Origin: Actinomycetota bacterium
GTDB lineage: Bacteria > Actinomycetota > Actinomycetes > Actinomycetales > Microbacteriaceae
Direction of reading: 5' to 3'
Length of the DNA stretch: 51,023 bases
Assembly (NCBI GenBank): GCA_018268515.1
Contig: JAFDWK010000029.1
Coordinates: 1-51,023 of the forward strand
The position numbers were made by a program, and so were the translations under genes. The notes beneath the pieces were generated by a model that saw only the letters and a program-made list of their open reading frames with translations, was not told the DNA's origin and made no database searches. Positions 16,148 to 25,197 of the stretch are shown one piece after another (position 1 is the stretch's first letter; each line of letters opens with the position of its first letter).

Positions 16148-17482
16148 CTGGGTCACCGGGGCGGGCTCGACCGCCGCAGAACCCACCGGAGCCGCGGGCA
16201 GCGGGGGCACGGTCTCGGCGTCGAGCCAGGCGTCGAAGAAGGCCTCCAGGCTGCGGCCGGAAACCGAGGCGGCGTGCCGGCGGAAGTCCTCCGTGGTCGC
16301 GATCGCGCCGGCGTGGCGTTCGGTCCACTCGCGCAGGATCCGGAAGAACACGTCGTCGCCCACGGTCAGCCGCAGCGCGTGCAGCAGCAGAGCCCCCCGC
16401 TTGTACACGCGGTCGTCGAACATGAGCTCCGGGCCCGGGTCGGACAGCACGAGATCCTGCGGCTCGGCGGCGAGCGCGGCCCAGTGCCCGAGCGCCTTGG
16501 CGTGCGCGCTGTGGCCGCCGCTGCGCTCGGACCAGATCCACTCGGCGTAGCAGGCGAAGCCCTCGTTCAGCCAGATGTCCCGCCAGCGGGCGACGCCCAC
16601 ACTGTTGCCGAACCACTGGTGCGCGAGCTCGTGCGCGATGAGACGCTCGAGACTGCCCCGGCCGTCGATGTGGTTCGCGCCGAACACGCCCATGCCCTGA
16701 GCCTCGAGCGGGATCTCCAGATCGTCGGCGGTCACCACGAGCCGGTAGGACGGCAGCGGATACCGCCCGAACGCCTCGGCGAACACGGCCATCATCTGCG
16801 GCAGCGGCGCCAGATCCGCATCCACCCGCGCGGTCAGCCCCGCCGGATGCAGCACCTGCCCCTCGACCCCGGAGAGATCCATGCTCCGGGAGACATATTT
16901 CCCGATCTGCACCGTCGCAAGGTAGCTCGCCGTGGGCGCGGTGCGCTCGAACACCCAGGTCGTGCGCCCGCCCTTGGTCGTCGTGGACACCGGCTCGGCG
17001 GCGGCGACCGCATAACCGGGATCCGTGGTGATCGAGAGCCGATAGGTCGCCCTGTCGGAGGGGTGGTCGTTGCAGGGGAACCACGACGGCGCCCCGATCG
17101 GCTGCGAGGCGACGATCGCGCCGTCCTCCAGCTCCTCCCAGCCGAGCGTGCCCCAGCGGGTGCGGCGCGGGCGGGGCGCGCCGCCGTAGGAGATCGTGAG
17201 CTCGAACGGATCCCCCGCCGCGAGTTCGCGGCCGAACGCGACCTTGACCTTGCGGTCGGTCTGCGTGAATCCGATGCGCCCGCCGAGATCGCCGCGCACC
17301 TTGGTCGCGCGCAGCCCCGCGAGATCCAGTGAGATCGCCCTGGTCGGCTCGACGACCCGTCCGTGCACGACCGCGACGCCGTCCAGCCGGTTGGTGCCGA
17401 GCCGGTAGTCGATGGTCAGGTCGTAGTGCTCGACGCGGTAGCGGCGGTCTCCGGAATGCGGGGTGTAGTCGTCGGGGCTCAC
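16109..17482 (-). CDS. M1-family zinc metallopeptidase
   Basis: This 457-residue enzyme is predicted to remove N-terminal residues or cut small peptides. The zinc site HELAHQWFG (about residues 283-291) and the downstream third ligand in NEGFACYAEW (about 305-314) are intact. The substrate loop upstream reads GMGVFGANHID rather than the classic GAMEN, so specificity may be unusual. It is short for M1: it has the N-terminal beta domain and the catalytic domain but no long C-terminal helical domain. I see no signal peptide. The GTG start lies 33 nt after the NRPS stop, so the two are co-transcribed. Trimming or degrading the NRPS product is a reasonable guess. The C-terminal end is shaped by a tandem repeat. 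Confidence 0.9.
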   Translation of the reverse strand: MSPDDYTPHSGDRRYRVEHYDLTIDYRLGTNRLDGVAVVHGRVVEPTRAISLDLAGLRATKVRGDLGGRIGFTQTDRKVKVAFGRELAAGDPFELTISYGGAPRPRRTRWGTLGWEELEDGAIVASQPIGAPSWFPCNDHPSDRATYRLSITTDPGYAVAAAEPVSTTTKGGRTTWVFERTAPTASYLATVQIGKYVSRSMDLSGVEGQVLHPAGLTARVDADLAPLPQMMAVFAEAFGRYPLPSYRLVVTADDLEIPLEAQGMGVFGANHIDGRGSLERLIAHELAHQWFGNSVGVARWRDIWLNEGFACYAEWIWSERSGGHSAHAKALGHWAALAAEPQDLVLSDPGPELMFDDRVYKRGALLLHALRLTVGDDVFFRILREWTERHAGAIATTEDFRRHAASVSGRSLEAFFDAWLDAETVPPLPAAPVGSAAVEPAPVTQALNVGVRVAGER

Positions 17483-17515
17483 GGTTCCATGCTCACAGAT
17501 CGCGACGCGAAGCCG

Positions 17516-20500
17516 TCACTGCGCGGGCCTTTCGGGCCCTTCGACAGGCTCAGGGACCGACCGGAGTGGATCCGGCTCGGGGGGCGACGGCGCCACGGAC
17601 GGGTCCTGGTAGCTGCGCACCTTGACCGCGCGCCAGGGACCGATCGGGTTGCCGCTCCAGCGGCTGCCCACCGGCACGCTCTCCCCGCGCATGACGAGCG
17701 AGGCCGGCCCGACGGTCGCATCGGATCCGATGGTCGCGGCGGGCAGGATCACGCTGTGCGGGCCGAGGGTCGCACCGGCCTCGAGCGTGACGGTATCGAT
17801 GCTCATCACGCGGTCGTGGAAGAGGTGGGTCTGCACCACGCAGCCGCGGTTGACCGTCGCGCCGTCGCCGAGCGTGACCAGATCCGGCTCGGGCAGCCAG
17901 TAGCTGTCGGTCCAGACACCGGTGCCGATCGTCGCGCCGAGCGAGCGCAGCCACACGGCGAGCGCAGGCGTGCCCGCCGCCGCATTGGCGAACCAGGGAG
18001 CTGCCATCATCTCGGTGAACGTGTCGGCGACCTCGGTACGCCACACGAAGCTCGACCAGAGCGGGTGCTCCCCGGGCCGGATCGGTCCGACGAACGCCCA
18101 CTTCGCCGCGGTGGCGAACCCCGCGGCGACCGCCCCGGCGGCCAGCAGCACCAGGCCCGAGAGCACCACGGTCCAGACCAGCCCGATGCTCGTGGCGAGA
18201 GCGGCGAGCGTCAGCAGCACCGCGAGGCCCAGGGCGCAGGTGAGGATCACCGGCACGATGCGGCACAGCTCCCACAGGCCCCGGGCGATGCGCAGCGAGG
18301 TACGCGGGCGATAGGTGCGCTCCAGATCCGACTCGTTGACCACCCGGCGCAACCGCACCGGCGGGGAGCCGAGCCAGGAGGATCCCGCCTTCGCCTTGTC
18401 GGGTGCCACCGAGAGCACCGCGACCAGTCCGTCCCTGGGCACCTTGTGTCCGGCACCGGCCATGCCCGAGTTGCCGAGGAAGGCGCGCTTGCCGATGCGC
18501 GCGGAGGCCAACCGCATCCAGCCGCCGCCGAGCTCGTAGGACGCCACCATGGTGTCGTCGGCGAGGAAGGCGCCGTCATCGATCGTCGTCATCGAGGGGA
18601 TCAGCAGCACCGTGGAGATCTCCACCTCTTTGCCGACCTTCGCCCCGAGAAGGCGCAGCCAGATGGGGGTGAACAGGCTCGCGTAGAGCGGGAAGAGCAG
18701 CGTGCGGGCGGAGTCGAGCAGCCGCTCTGTGGTCCACGCCTGCCAGGCGATGCGCCCGCGGACGGGGTGGATCCCCTCCCGCAGCCCGATCGAGAGCAAC
18801 CGGGTCGCCGCCACCACGAGCGCGGCGAACACCAGCCCGGTCACGAGCACCGAGGGCACGAGCCAGACCGCGAGTCCGGGCAGCGCCGCACCGAGCGAGG
18901 CGGCGCCCCGCGCGCCCTGCACGAGCATCAGCGCACCGAGGGCGAACGCGATCACGGGCAGCAGGCCGAGACCCATGCTCGATCCGGCATACGCCCACAG
19001 CCAGCGCCGCGGCGTGGGCGGGCGCTCGGGGGCGAGCGGTGCGGACTTGCCGCCGACGCGCACCGCGGGCGACCCCGCCCAGCGCTGCCCCGCGCGCACC
19101 CGGCCGAACACGGCGGACCCGGGCGCCACCTCGGCGGCGCGCCCGATCCGCGTGCCGGGGGCGAGTGTGCTGCGCGCGCCGACCACGGCGCCCGCGCCGA
19201 TCCGGATGGCACCGATGCGCACGACATCGCCGTCGATCCAGTAGCCGGACAGGTCGACCTCGGGCTCGATCGCCGCGCCCCGGCCGACGTCGAGCATGCC
19301 GGTCACCGGCGGCAGCGTGTGCAGGTCGACGTCGGGCCCGATCTTCGCCCCGAGCGCCCGGGCGTAGTAGCTCACCCACGGCGCGCCGGCGAAGCCGACG
19401 GGGTCGATCTGCTGGCTGACCTGCTCCGCGAGCCAGAGCCGCAGGTGCACCCCTCCGCCACGCGGATAGTCGCCCGCGCGTACCCCGGCGAGCAGGATGC
19501 GGGCGGCGACCGCGGAGATCGCCATGCGCCCGAACGGCGTCGCGAAGACCAGCAGCCCCACGATGAGCACCCACAGGGGCGCGGTCGGCAGCCACTCGAA
19601 CCCGGGGGCGAGGTGCAGGATCGCGCTGCCGGTGAGCAGCCACAGCACCCACCGGATGCCGCCGAGCACGAACAGCGGCGCGCCCAGGAGCGTCTGGATC
19701 CACTGCATGCGCCGCGGCGTGGGCCGCGACTCGTGGAAGTCGCCGGGCTCGGGCTCGTCGTCGCCGGCCTCGGCCTCGACCGCGTCGGCCATCCGGCGCA
19801 GGCGCGGCAGGTCGTACACATCGGCCATCGTGAACTCCGGGGCGCGGGACCGGATCCGGCTCACCAGCTGCGCGGCCGCGAGGGATCCGCCGCCGAGCTG
19901 GAAGAAGTCGGCGTCCTCGTCGAGCGGCCGGGTGCCGAGCACGGCGAACCACTGCTCGGCGAGCCAGGCCGCGGTGCCGGTGAGGGTCGAGTCATCGGCG
20001 TCCGGATCCGTCAGCGGCCACGGCAGCGCCGCCTTGTCGACCTTGCCCGAAGTGCGCACGGGCAGGTCGTCCATGACGGCGAGCAGCGGGATGAGCGGGG
20101 CGGGGAGCGTCTCGGCGAGCTCCGCGCGCGCGATCTGCCGGTCGAAGCCCTCGGTCGGCACCACGTAGCCCACGAGCAGCGGAATACCGCCCTCGCTGCG
20201 CTGCACGACGACGGTCGCCGCCGTGACCGCGGTGAGGTTCTGCAGCGCGGCCTCGACCTCGCCGAGCTCGATGCGCCGGCCGCCGATCTTCACCTGGTCG
20301 TCCGCGCGACCCTGGAACACGAGGCCCGCCTCCTCGTAGCGCACGAGATCGCCGGAGCGGTAGGCGCGGTCCCAGCCCAGGGACGCCATCGGCGCGTACT
20401 TCTCCGCGTCCTTCGCGGGGTCCAGGTACCGGGCGAGGCCGACCCCGCCGATCACGAGCTCGCCGGACTCGCCCTCGGCGACCCGGTTGCCCTCGGCATC

Positions 20501-21592
20501 GACGACGGCGAGCTCCCAGCCGTCCAGCGGCAGGCCGATCCGCACCGGCTCCCCCGCCCGCAGCGCCTCGCCGTCCATCTCGGCGGCGCACGCGACGACC
20601 GTGGCCTCGGTGGGTCCGTACGTGTTCCAGACCTCGCGGTCCTCGCCGACCAGCCGCGCGGCGAGCTCGGGCGGCAGCGCCTCGCCGCCGAAGATGAGCA
20701 GCCGCAGGTTCTCGATCGCATCCTGCGGCCAGAGGGCGGCGAGCGTGGGCACGGTCGAGACGATGGTGATGCCGTGGCCGAGCAGCCACGGGCCGAGGTC
20801 TTCGCCGGAGCGCACCAGGGCGCGCGGGGCCGGCACGAGGCAGGCGCCGTAGCGCCACGCCAGCCACATCTCCTCGCAGGAGGCGTCGAACGCGACGGAG
20901 AGCCCGGCCAGCACCCGGTCGCCCGGACCGATCGGCGCGTCCTGCAGGAACAGGTTCGCCTCCGCGTCGACGAACGCGGCAGCGGAGCGGTGCGTCACCG
21001 CCACGCCCTTGGGTACCCCGGTCGATCCGGAGGTGAAGATGATCCAGGCGTCGTCCAGCGGCATCGGATGCGGCACGGTCGTGATCGAGACCGAGTTCGG
21101 ATGCGGGTCGTCGCCGTCGAACAGCCCGGATCCGGTGCCCGCGGTCCCGGAGCCTGTCGAAGGGACGTCGTCCGCGGCGGGGGCATGCGGCGCGAACACC
21201 CCGCCCGCACCGATCACGCCGCGCACCTTCGCCTCGCCGAAGACCAGATCCGCCCGCTCCTGCGGATCGTCCGCGTCGACCGGGACGTACGCCGCGCCGG
21301 CCGCGAGCGTGCCGAGGATCGCGAGGTAGAGCCCGCGCCCACCCGACGGCATCCTGATTCCGACCCGGTCGCCGCGCATCACACCGTGCTCCCGCAGGCG
21401 GGCCGCGGTGCGCCAGACCTGGGCGAGCAGCTCGGCGTAGCTGAGCGCGCCGGCGGCGTCCTCGATCGCAGAGGCGTCCGGGTGCCGCCGCGCGGTGTCG
21501 ACGAGGATGTCGATCAGCGTGCGCGGCGTCGCCGCGAGCGCGGCGCGGTCGAGGATGTCTTGCATCGGGTTCCGTTCGAGCAGTGGGCGCAC
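17516..21592 (-). CDS. Pls/PosA-type membrane NRPS (poly-amino-acid synthetase-like)
   Basis: This 1358-residue protein has an adenylation domain (about residues 15-530), with A3 FTSGSTGVPKG near 186, A4 FDASCEEMW near 234, A5 NTYGPTEA and A10 RTSGKVDK near 511. A carrier domain with FFQLGGGSLAAA (Ser near 569) follows. The rest alternates pairs of membrane helices with three left-handed beta-helix (hexapeptide) acyltransferase-like domains. There is no condensation domain and no thioesterase. This is the layout and size of epsilon-poly-L-lysine synthetase and its relatives, which polymerise one basic amino acid through side-chain or main-chain amides at the membrane. The pocket residues read D-A-E-S-I-G-T-V-V, similar to a lysine code. 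REP-like copies sit in the A domain and at the C-terminus. GTG 21592 is used; ATG 21565 is an alternative. Confidence 0.9.
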   Translation of the reverse strand: MRPLLERNPMQDILDRAALAATPRTLIDILVDTARRHPDASAIEDAAGALSYAELLAQVWRTAARLREHGVMRGDRVGIRMPSGGRGLYLAILGTLAAGAAYVPVDADDPQERADLVFGEAKVRGVIGAGGVFAPHAPAADDVPSTGSGTAGTGSGLFDGDDPHPNSVSITTVPHPMPLDDAWIIFTSGSTGVPKGVAVTHRSAAAFVDAEANLFLQDAPIGPGDRVLAGLSVAFDASCEEMWLAWRYGACLVPAPRALVRSGEDLGPWLLGHGITIVSTVPTLAALWPQDAIENLRLLIFGGEALPPELAARLVGEDREVWNTYGPTEATVVACAAEMDGEALRAGEPVRIGLPLDGWELAVVDAEGNRVAEGESGELVIGGVGLARYLDPAKDAEKYAPMASLGWDRAYRSGDLVRYEEAGLVFQGRADDQVKIGGRRIELGEVEAALQNLTAVTAATVVVQRSEGGIPLLVGYVVPTEGFDRQIARAELAETLPAPLIPLLAVMDDLPVRTSGKVDKAALPWPLTDPDADDSTLTGTAAWLAEQWFAVLGTRPLDEDADFFQLGGGSLAAAQLVSRIRSRAPEFTMADVYDLPRLRRMADAVEAEAGDDEPEPGDFHESRPTPRRMQWIQTLLGAPLFVLGGIRWVLWLLTGSAILHLAPGFEWLPTAPLWVLIVGLLVFATPFGRMAISAVAARILLAGVRAGDYPRGGGVHLRLWLAEQVSQQIDPVGFAGAPWVSYYARALGAKIGPDVDLHTLPPVTGMLDVGRGAAIEPEVDLSGYWIDGDVVRIGAIRIGAGAVVGARSTLAPGTRIGRAAEVAPGSAVFGRVRAGQRWAGSPAVRVGGKSAPLAPERPPTPRRWLWAYAGSSMGLGLLPVIAFALGALMLVQGARGAASLGAALPGLAVWLVPSVLVTGLVFAALVVAATRLLSIGLREGIHPVRGRIAWQAWTTERLLDSARTLLFPLYASLFTPIWLRLLGAKVGKEVEISTVLLIPSMTTIDDGAFLADDTMVASYELGGGWMRLASARIGKRAFLGNSGMAGAGHKVPRDGLVAVLSVAPDKAKAGSSWLGSPPVRLRRVVNESDLERTYRPRTSLRIARGLWELCRIVPVILTCALGLAVLLTLAALATSIGLVWTVVLSGLVLLAAGAVAAGFATAAKWAFVGPIRPGEHPLWSSFVWRTEVADTFTEMMAAPWFANAAAGTPALAVWLRSLGATIGTGVWTDSYWLPEPDLVTLGDGATVNRGCVVQTHLFHDRVMSIDTVTLEAGATLGPHSVILPAATIGSDATVGPASLVMRGESVPVGSRWSGNPIGPWRAVKVRSYQDPSVAPSPPEPDPLRSVPEPVEGPERPAQ
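17540..17558 (+). repeat. exact REP-like type A copy at the NRPS C-terminus
   Basis: TTCGACAGGCTCAGGGACC. On the coding strand it gives SVPEPVEGP, 10-20 residues before the NRPS stop. Confidence 0.8.
21143..21161 (-). repeat. REP-like type A copy in the NRPS adenylation domain
   Basis: One mismatch from consensus. It encodes VPSTGSGTAG in a loop between motifs A2 and A3, where extra length is tolerated. Confidence 0.75.
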
Positions 21593-21668
21593 GGGTCGCG
21601 TGCACGCTCAGGGTACTGTGGGCGGGGAAACGGCAGGTGAAGCGCGCACTCCCCGTCCCGCCTCGACG

Positions 21669-22058
21669 TCAGCCGGCGGCGGGCGGGGTGCGCTTCGATT
21701 CGGCGAGCTCGTCGACCACCAGCCCGCGCTCGTCGATCGTGCCGTTGCGGTAGGCCTGGCGGCCGACCATGTGCGCCGACAGCGGCGCGGTGGCGAACTG
21801 CATGAGCACGACCGGAGCCACCAGCAGCAGCCCCAGCCCGATGCCGATCACGGAGCGCTGCGACAGCGCGATCGCCAGGCAGATCAGCAGCAGGCCGAGC
21901 ACCTGCGGCTTGGTGGCGGCGTGCAGCCGGTTCGGCACGTCGCGCAGTCGCAGCAGGCCGATCGCGGCGATGAGGCACAGCAGCGCGCCGAGCAGCACGA
22001 GGATCCACACGGCCGTGTCCACGACCACGTCGGGGATCCGCAGCTCGAAGATGTTCAT
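21669..22058 (-). CDS. mnhG: Mrp-type Na+/H+ antiporter subunit G
   Basis: This is the small membrane subunit of the multi-subunit cation/proton antiporter: 129 residues, three membrane helices (about 12-35, 45-65 and 68-90). The signature GLLRLRDVPNRLHAATK before the second helix is typical of MnhG/MrpG. It is the last gene of the operon, 88 bp after subunit F, and has a polar tail with KRTPPAAG at the end. It acts only in complex with subunits A to F. The longer gap to subunit F is the only break in an otherwise overlapping operon. Confidence 0.93.
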   Translation of the reverse strand: MNIFELRIPDVVVDTAVWILVLLGALLCLIAAIGLLRLRDVPNRLHAATKPQVLGLLLICLAIALSQRSVIGIGLGLLLVAPVVLMQFATAPLSAHMVGRQAYRNGTIDERGLVVDELAESKRTPPAAG

Positions 22059-22146
22059 CGCCGCCTCCCGTCGCTGCCCGTCCGGCGCGCGCGGACGTGG
22101 TGGGTGCGGACACGGTGGGTGCAGACACGGTGGGTGCAGATCGCGT

Positions 22147-22416
22147 TCATGACGGCGTGTTGTCCCTCCGCGCGACGTACCGCGCCACCGAGATGGATCC
22201 GAACACGCCCACCGCCGCCACGACGATGAGCACCGGCAGCGTGCGGGTGTGGTGGTTGATGGCCATGTCCGCGCCGAGCACGCAGATGACCTCGGTGAGC
22301 AGCACGTCGGCAGCGACCACCCGGTCGAGGATCGACGGCCCGATCACGATCCGGATCACGGCGAGGAGCGCGGCGACCGCGAACACGATCATGATGACGA
22401 GCAGCAGTGGGTTCAT
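22147..22416 (-). CDS. mnhF: Mrp-type Na+/H+ antiporter subunit F
   Basis: This 89-residue protein has three membrane helices. The family hallmark GPSILDRVVAADVL lies between helices one and two. The start ATG overlaps the stop of subunit E by 4 bp (ATGA), so it is translationally coupled. It has normal length and no odd features. Confidence 0.93.
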   Translation of the reverse strand: MNPLLLVIMIVFAVAALLAVIRIVIGPSILDRVVAADVLLTEVICVLGADMAINHHTRTLPVLIVVAAVGVFGSISVARYVARRDNTPS

Positions 22417-22988
22417 CGACGGCCCTCCTCGGCGCGCTCGTCGGCGCGCAATGCGGCGGCCTGCGCCGGCGATCCCAGCGCGCGCACGATGCGACGCTCC
22501 CAGCGCAGCACCCCGGCACGCTGATGCTCGACGTCGGCGAGCGAGCGGACGCCGATCACGTGCAGGTACAGCGTGCGGGTGTCGCGGTCGGTGTCGACCA
22601 CGAGGGATCCAGGGATGAGCGATGACGTGACCGCCACGTGCGTCATCACGAGATCGTCGGCGTACCGCAGCGGCACCGCGATGATGGCGGCCCCCGGCGG
22701 ACGCCGCGGGTTCAGCACCTGCACCGCGACGCTCAGCGAGCCGTGCACGACCGCCGCGAGGAACTGCACCACCAGCAGCGCCGCCCACCACAGGTTGATC
22801 CGACCGGAGAGCTCGATCGTGGGCAGCCGGAACACGCGGGTCACGAACAGCGCCACGGCGATGCCGGTCACCGCCGACAGCACCGTGAACTGGCCCCACA
22901 GCAGCATCCACAGCACGACGAGCCAGAGCAGGAACGGCAGCTGCACGCGGATCTCGCGCCAGAGGCCGCGCTTCGCCTCGGTGCTCAT
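22413..22988 (-). CDS. mnhE: Mrp-type Na+/H+ antiporter subunit E
   Basis: This 191-residue protein has two or three N-terminal membrane helices (about 17-50 and 66-90), then a soluble domain with VPLRYADDLVMTHVAVTSSLIPGSLVVD in family-typical form (TPGTL-like motif as IPGSL) and a basic C-terminal tail. The start and stop overlap subunits D and F by 4 bp each. The C-terminal 40 residues are a little longer than in short bacterial MnhE proteins. Confidence 0.93.
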   Translation of the reverse strand: MSTEAKRGLWREIRVQLPFLLWLVVLWMLLWGQFTVLSAVTGIAVALFVTRVFRLPTIELSGRINLWWAALLVVQFLAAVVHGSLSVAVQVLNPRRPPGAAIIAVPLRYADDLVMTHVAVTSSLIPGSLVVDTDRDTRTLYLHVIGVRSLADVEHQRAGVLRWERRIVRALGSPAQAAALRADERAEEGRR

Positions 22989-24547
22989 GAGCTCGCTCCG
23001 TCGCCGTCGAGCATGTCGAGGTGCACCGGCTGCAGCAGGTTCGCGCCGATGCGCTCGCAGAGCCCGTAGATGGGCCCCGCGAACACGGTCAGGGCGAGGG
23101 TGACGGCGACCATCCCGCCCGTCGCGAGAGTCATGATGGTCGGGATCCGGCGCCGCTCCTGCTGCTCGTCCGCGGCCGGAGCGCTGCCGAGATGGGCGAT
23201 GCGCTCGTTGTCCGCCTCCTCCGGCGTCTCGTCCTTGCTGCGCCAGAACGCCAGGTTCCATGCCCGCATGAGCGCGTAGAGCGTGAGCAGCGAGGTGAGC
23301 ACGCCGCCGACGATGAGCACCCAGATCAGCGGAGTGGCGACCTGCGCGGCCGCCTGGAACAGCGCGAACTTGCCGATGAACCCCGAGAAGGGCGGGAGAC
23401 CTCCGAGGTTGATCGCCGGCACGAAGTAGAGCACCGCGATCAGCGGCGCCGCCTTCATGAGCCCCCGCACCTTGAGGATCGAGGTGCTGCCGGCCCGGCG
23501 TTCCACGAGGCCGACGGCGAGGAAGAGCGTGGTCTGCACGATGATGTGGTGCACGATGTAGTACACCGTGGCGCCGATCGCGGCGGGAGTCGCGATCGCC
23601 AGGCCGAACACCATGTACCCCACGTGGCTCACCAGCGTGAACGACAGTATTCGCTTCAGCTCCGCCTGCGCGACGGCGCCGAGGATGCCGATCACCATGG
23701 TCGCCAGAGCCACGATCATCAACAGCGTGTTGATGCTGGACACGTTGAACAGCTGCGTCTCGGTGCGGATCAGCGCATACACGCCGACCTTGGTCAGCAG
23801 GCCCGCGAACACCGCCGTGACCGGAGCGGGGGCGGTCGGATACGAGTCGGGCAGCCAGAACGACATCGGGAACACGGCCGCCTTGATGCCGAACGCGACC
23901 ACGAGCATGAGGTGCAGCACGAGCTGGGTGCTGGGCGGGATCTCCCCGATCCGCTCGGCGATCTGCGCCATGTTCACGGTGCCGAGCGCGGCGTAGATGA
24001 GCGCGATCGCGACGAGGAACAGCACCGACGACACCAGCGAAACGACGATGTAGACCGCACCGGTGCGGATCCGGGATTCGGTGCTCCCCAGCGTGATGAG
24101 CACATAGGAGGCGACCAGCAGGATCTCGAACCCGACGTAGAGGTTGAACAGGTCGCCGGCGATGAACGCGTTGAAGATGCCCGCCGCGAGGATCAGGTAC
24201 GACGGGTTGAAGATCGAGATCGGCGTCTCCTCGGCGCCGTCGGCCGCCCCCTGACCCACCGAGAAGAGCAGCACCGCGACGAGGACGATGCTCGAGATCA
24301 GCACGAGCAACGCGGCGAGGCGGTCGACGTAGAGCACGATGCCGAAGGGCGCGGGCCAGCCGCCCACCATCACCGCAATCGGCGTGGTCTGGTCCACCAC
24401 GACGAGAAGGGTGGCGGCGATCACCGACACCGCGGCGAGGGTGATCACCGTGACGATGACCTGCACCCGGGTGTTGCGGCCGAAGACGAGCGTGACTGCG
24501 GCGCCGAGGAGCGGCAGGGCGACGAGCAGCGGGACGAGGGCGTTCAT
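22985..24547 (-). CDS. mnhD: Mrp-type Na+/H+ antiporter subunit D
   Basis: This 520-residue protein has about 14 membrane helices and is homologous to the proton-pumping subunits NuoM/N of complex I. The transport Lys and Glu regions are visible: LYVGFEILLVASYVLI (the TM5 Glu), KAAVFPMSFWLPDSYP (Lys and Pro motif of TM7) and LKRILSFTLVSHVGYMV. It overlaps subunits C and E by 4 bp each. It transports protons or Na+ across the membrane as part of the complex. No motif is missing. Confidence 0.95.
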   Translation of the reverse strand: MNALVPLLVALPLLGAAVTLVFGRNTRVQVIVTVITLAAVSVIAATLLVVVDQTTPIAVMVGGWPAPFGIVLYVDRLAALLVLISSIVLVAVLLFSVGQGAADGAEETPISIFNPSYLILAAGIFNAFIAGDLFNLYVGFEILLVASYVLITLGSTESRIRTGAVYIVVSLVSSVLFLVAIALIYAALGTVNMAQIAERIGEIPPSTQLVLHLMLVVAFGIKAAVFPMSFWLPDSYPTAPAPVTAVFAGLLTKVGVYALIRTETQLFNVSSINTLLMIVALATMVIGILGAVAQAELKRILSFTLVSHVGYMVFGLAIATPAAIGATVYYIVHHIIVQTTLFLAVGLVERRAGSTSILKVRGLMKAAPLIAVLYFVPAINLGGLPPFSGFIGKFALFQAAAQVATPLIWVLIVGGVLTSLLTLYALMRAWNLAFWRSKDETPEEADNERIAHLGSAPAADEQQERRRIPTIMTLATGGMVAVTLALTVFAGPIYGLCERIGANLLQPVHLDMLDGDGASS

Positions 24548-25197
24548 CGCGGCTCCTCCCCCAGGTTGCGGTCGTCGTCTTCGGTCTCGGTCGACCCCTC
24601 ATCGGCTCCGGTTCGAGTGGAGCGCCCTTCGTCCCGCTCCGCTCGCTCAGGGACCGACGACGGGGATCCAGGGACCGACGGGCGGGCCGGATGCGGATCC
24701 GGCCGGTCGACCGGGGCGTCGTCGACGATTCCGGCCAGATCCCGGGCGTGCAGCACCCGGATCGGCGAGGTGGCCACGCCCACGAAGTCGGTCGTGGCGT
24801 CCTCGCCCTCCTGGTCGACCTCGTCGTCCATGAGGTCTTCCTCGATCTCGGTGCGCTCGCGCAGCGCGATGTCGGTCTCGTCGTCCTCGACCGTGTCGGC
24901 CTTGCCCAGCTGCCAGGAGCGGTAGATGAGCGCGAGCAGGAACGCCGAGACGGCGAACGTGATCACGATCGCGGTGAGCGTGAGCGCCTGCGGCAGCGGG
25001 TCGCTCACGTCGCCGTCAATGCCGAAGAAGGGCGCCTTGCCGGGACGGCCCATCACGATCAGCAGCAGCAGGTTCACCGCGTTGCCCAGCAGCAGGAAGC
25101 CGATCAGCACGCGCGTCAGGCTGCGCTCGAGCATCGCGTACACGCCGCAGCCGAACAGCACGGCCATGATCACGATCAGCACCAGGGAGACATCCAT
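24544..25197 (-). CDS. mnhC: Mrp-type Na+/H+ antiporter subunit C with long acidic tail
   Basis: The first 100 residues of this 217-residue protein are a normal NuoK-like subunit: three helices with GFLLLGNAVNLLLLIVMG and DPLPQALTLTAIVI. After KADTVEDDETD the protein continues for about 110 residues of hydrophilic, acidic, low-complexity sequence, roughly doubling the usual length. Part of this tail is encoded by a REP-like repeat (24628-24655). The tail would lie in the cytoplasm and is likely disordered. The start overlaps the subunit A stop by one base (TGATG). It is needed for complex assembly in characterised systems. Confidence 0.93.
   Translation of the reverse strand: MDVSLVLIVIMAVLFGCGVYAMLERSLTRVLIGFLLLGNAVNLLLLIVMGRPGKAPFFGIDGDVSDPLPQALTLTAIVITFAVSAFLLALIYRSWQLGKADTVEDDETDIALRERTEIEEDLMDDEVDQEGEDATTDFVGVATSPIRVLHARDLAGIVDDAPVDRPDPHPARPSVPGSPSSVPERAERDEGRSTRTGADEGSTETEDDDRNLGEEPR
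24628..24655 (-). repeat. REP-like hybrid (type B start, type A end)
   Basis: TTCGTCCCGCTCCGCTCGC followed by TCAGGGACC. It ends like type A and begins like type B, inside the acidic tail of subunit C. Confidence 0.5.

Noticed and set aside
17363-21640. A plus-strand open frame of over 1400 codons opposite the NRPS gene
   Set aside because: It is rich in Arg, His, Gly and Gln with no domain, and is the antisense frame of a GC-rich gene; the minus strand holds clear NRPS motifs.
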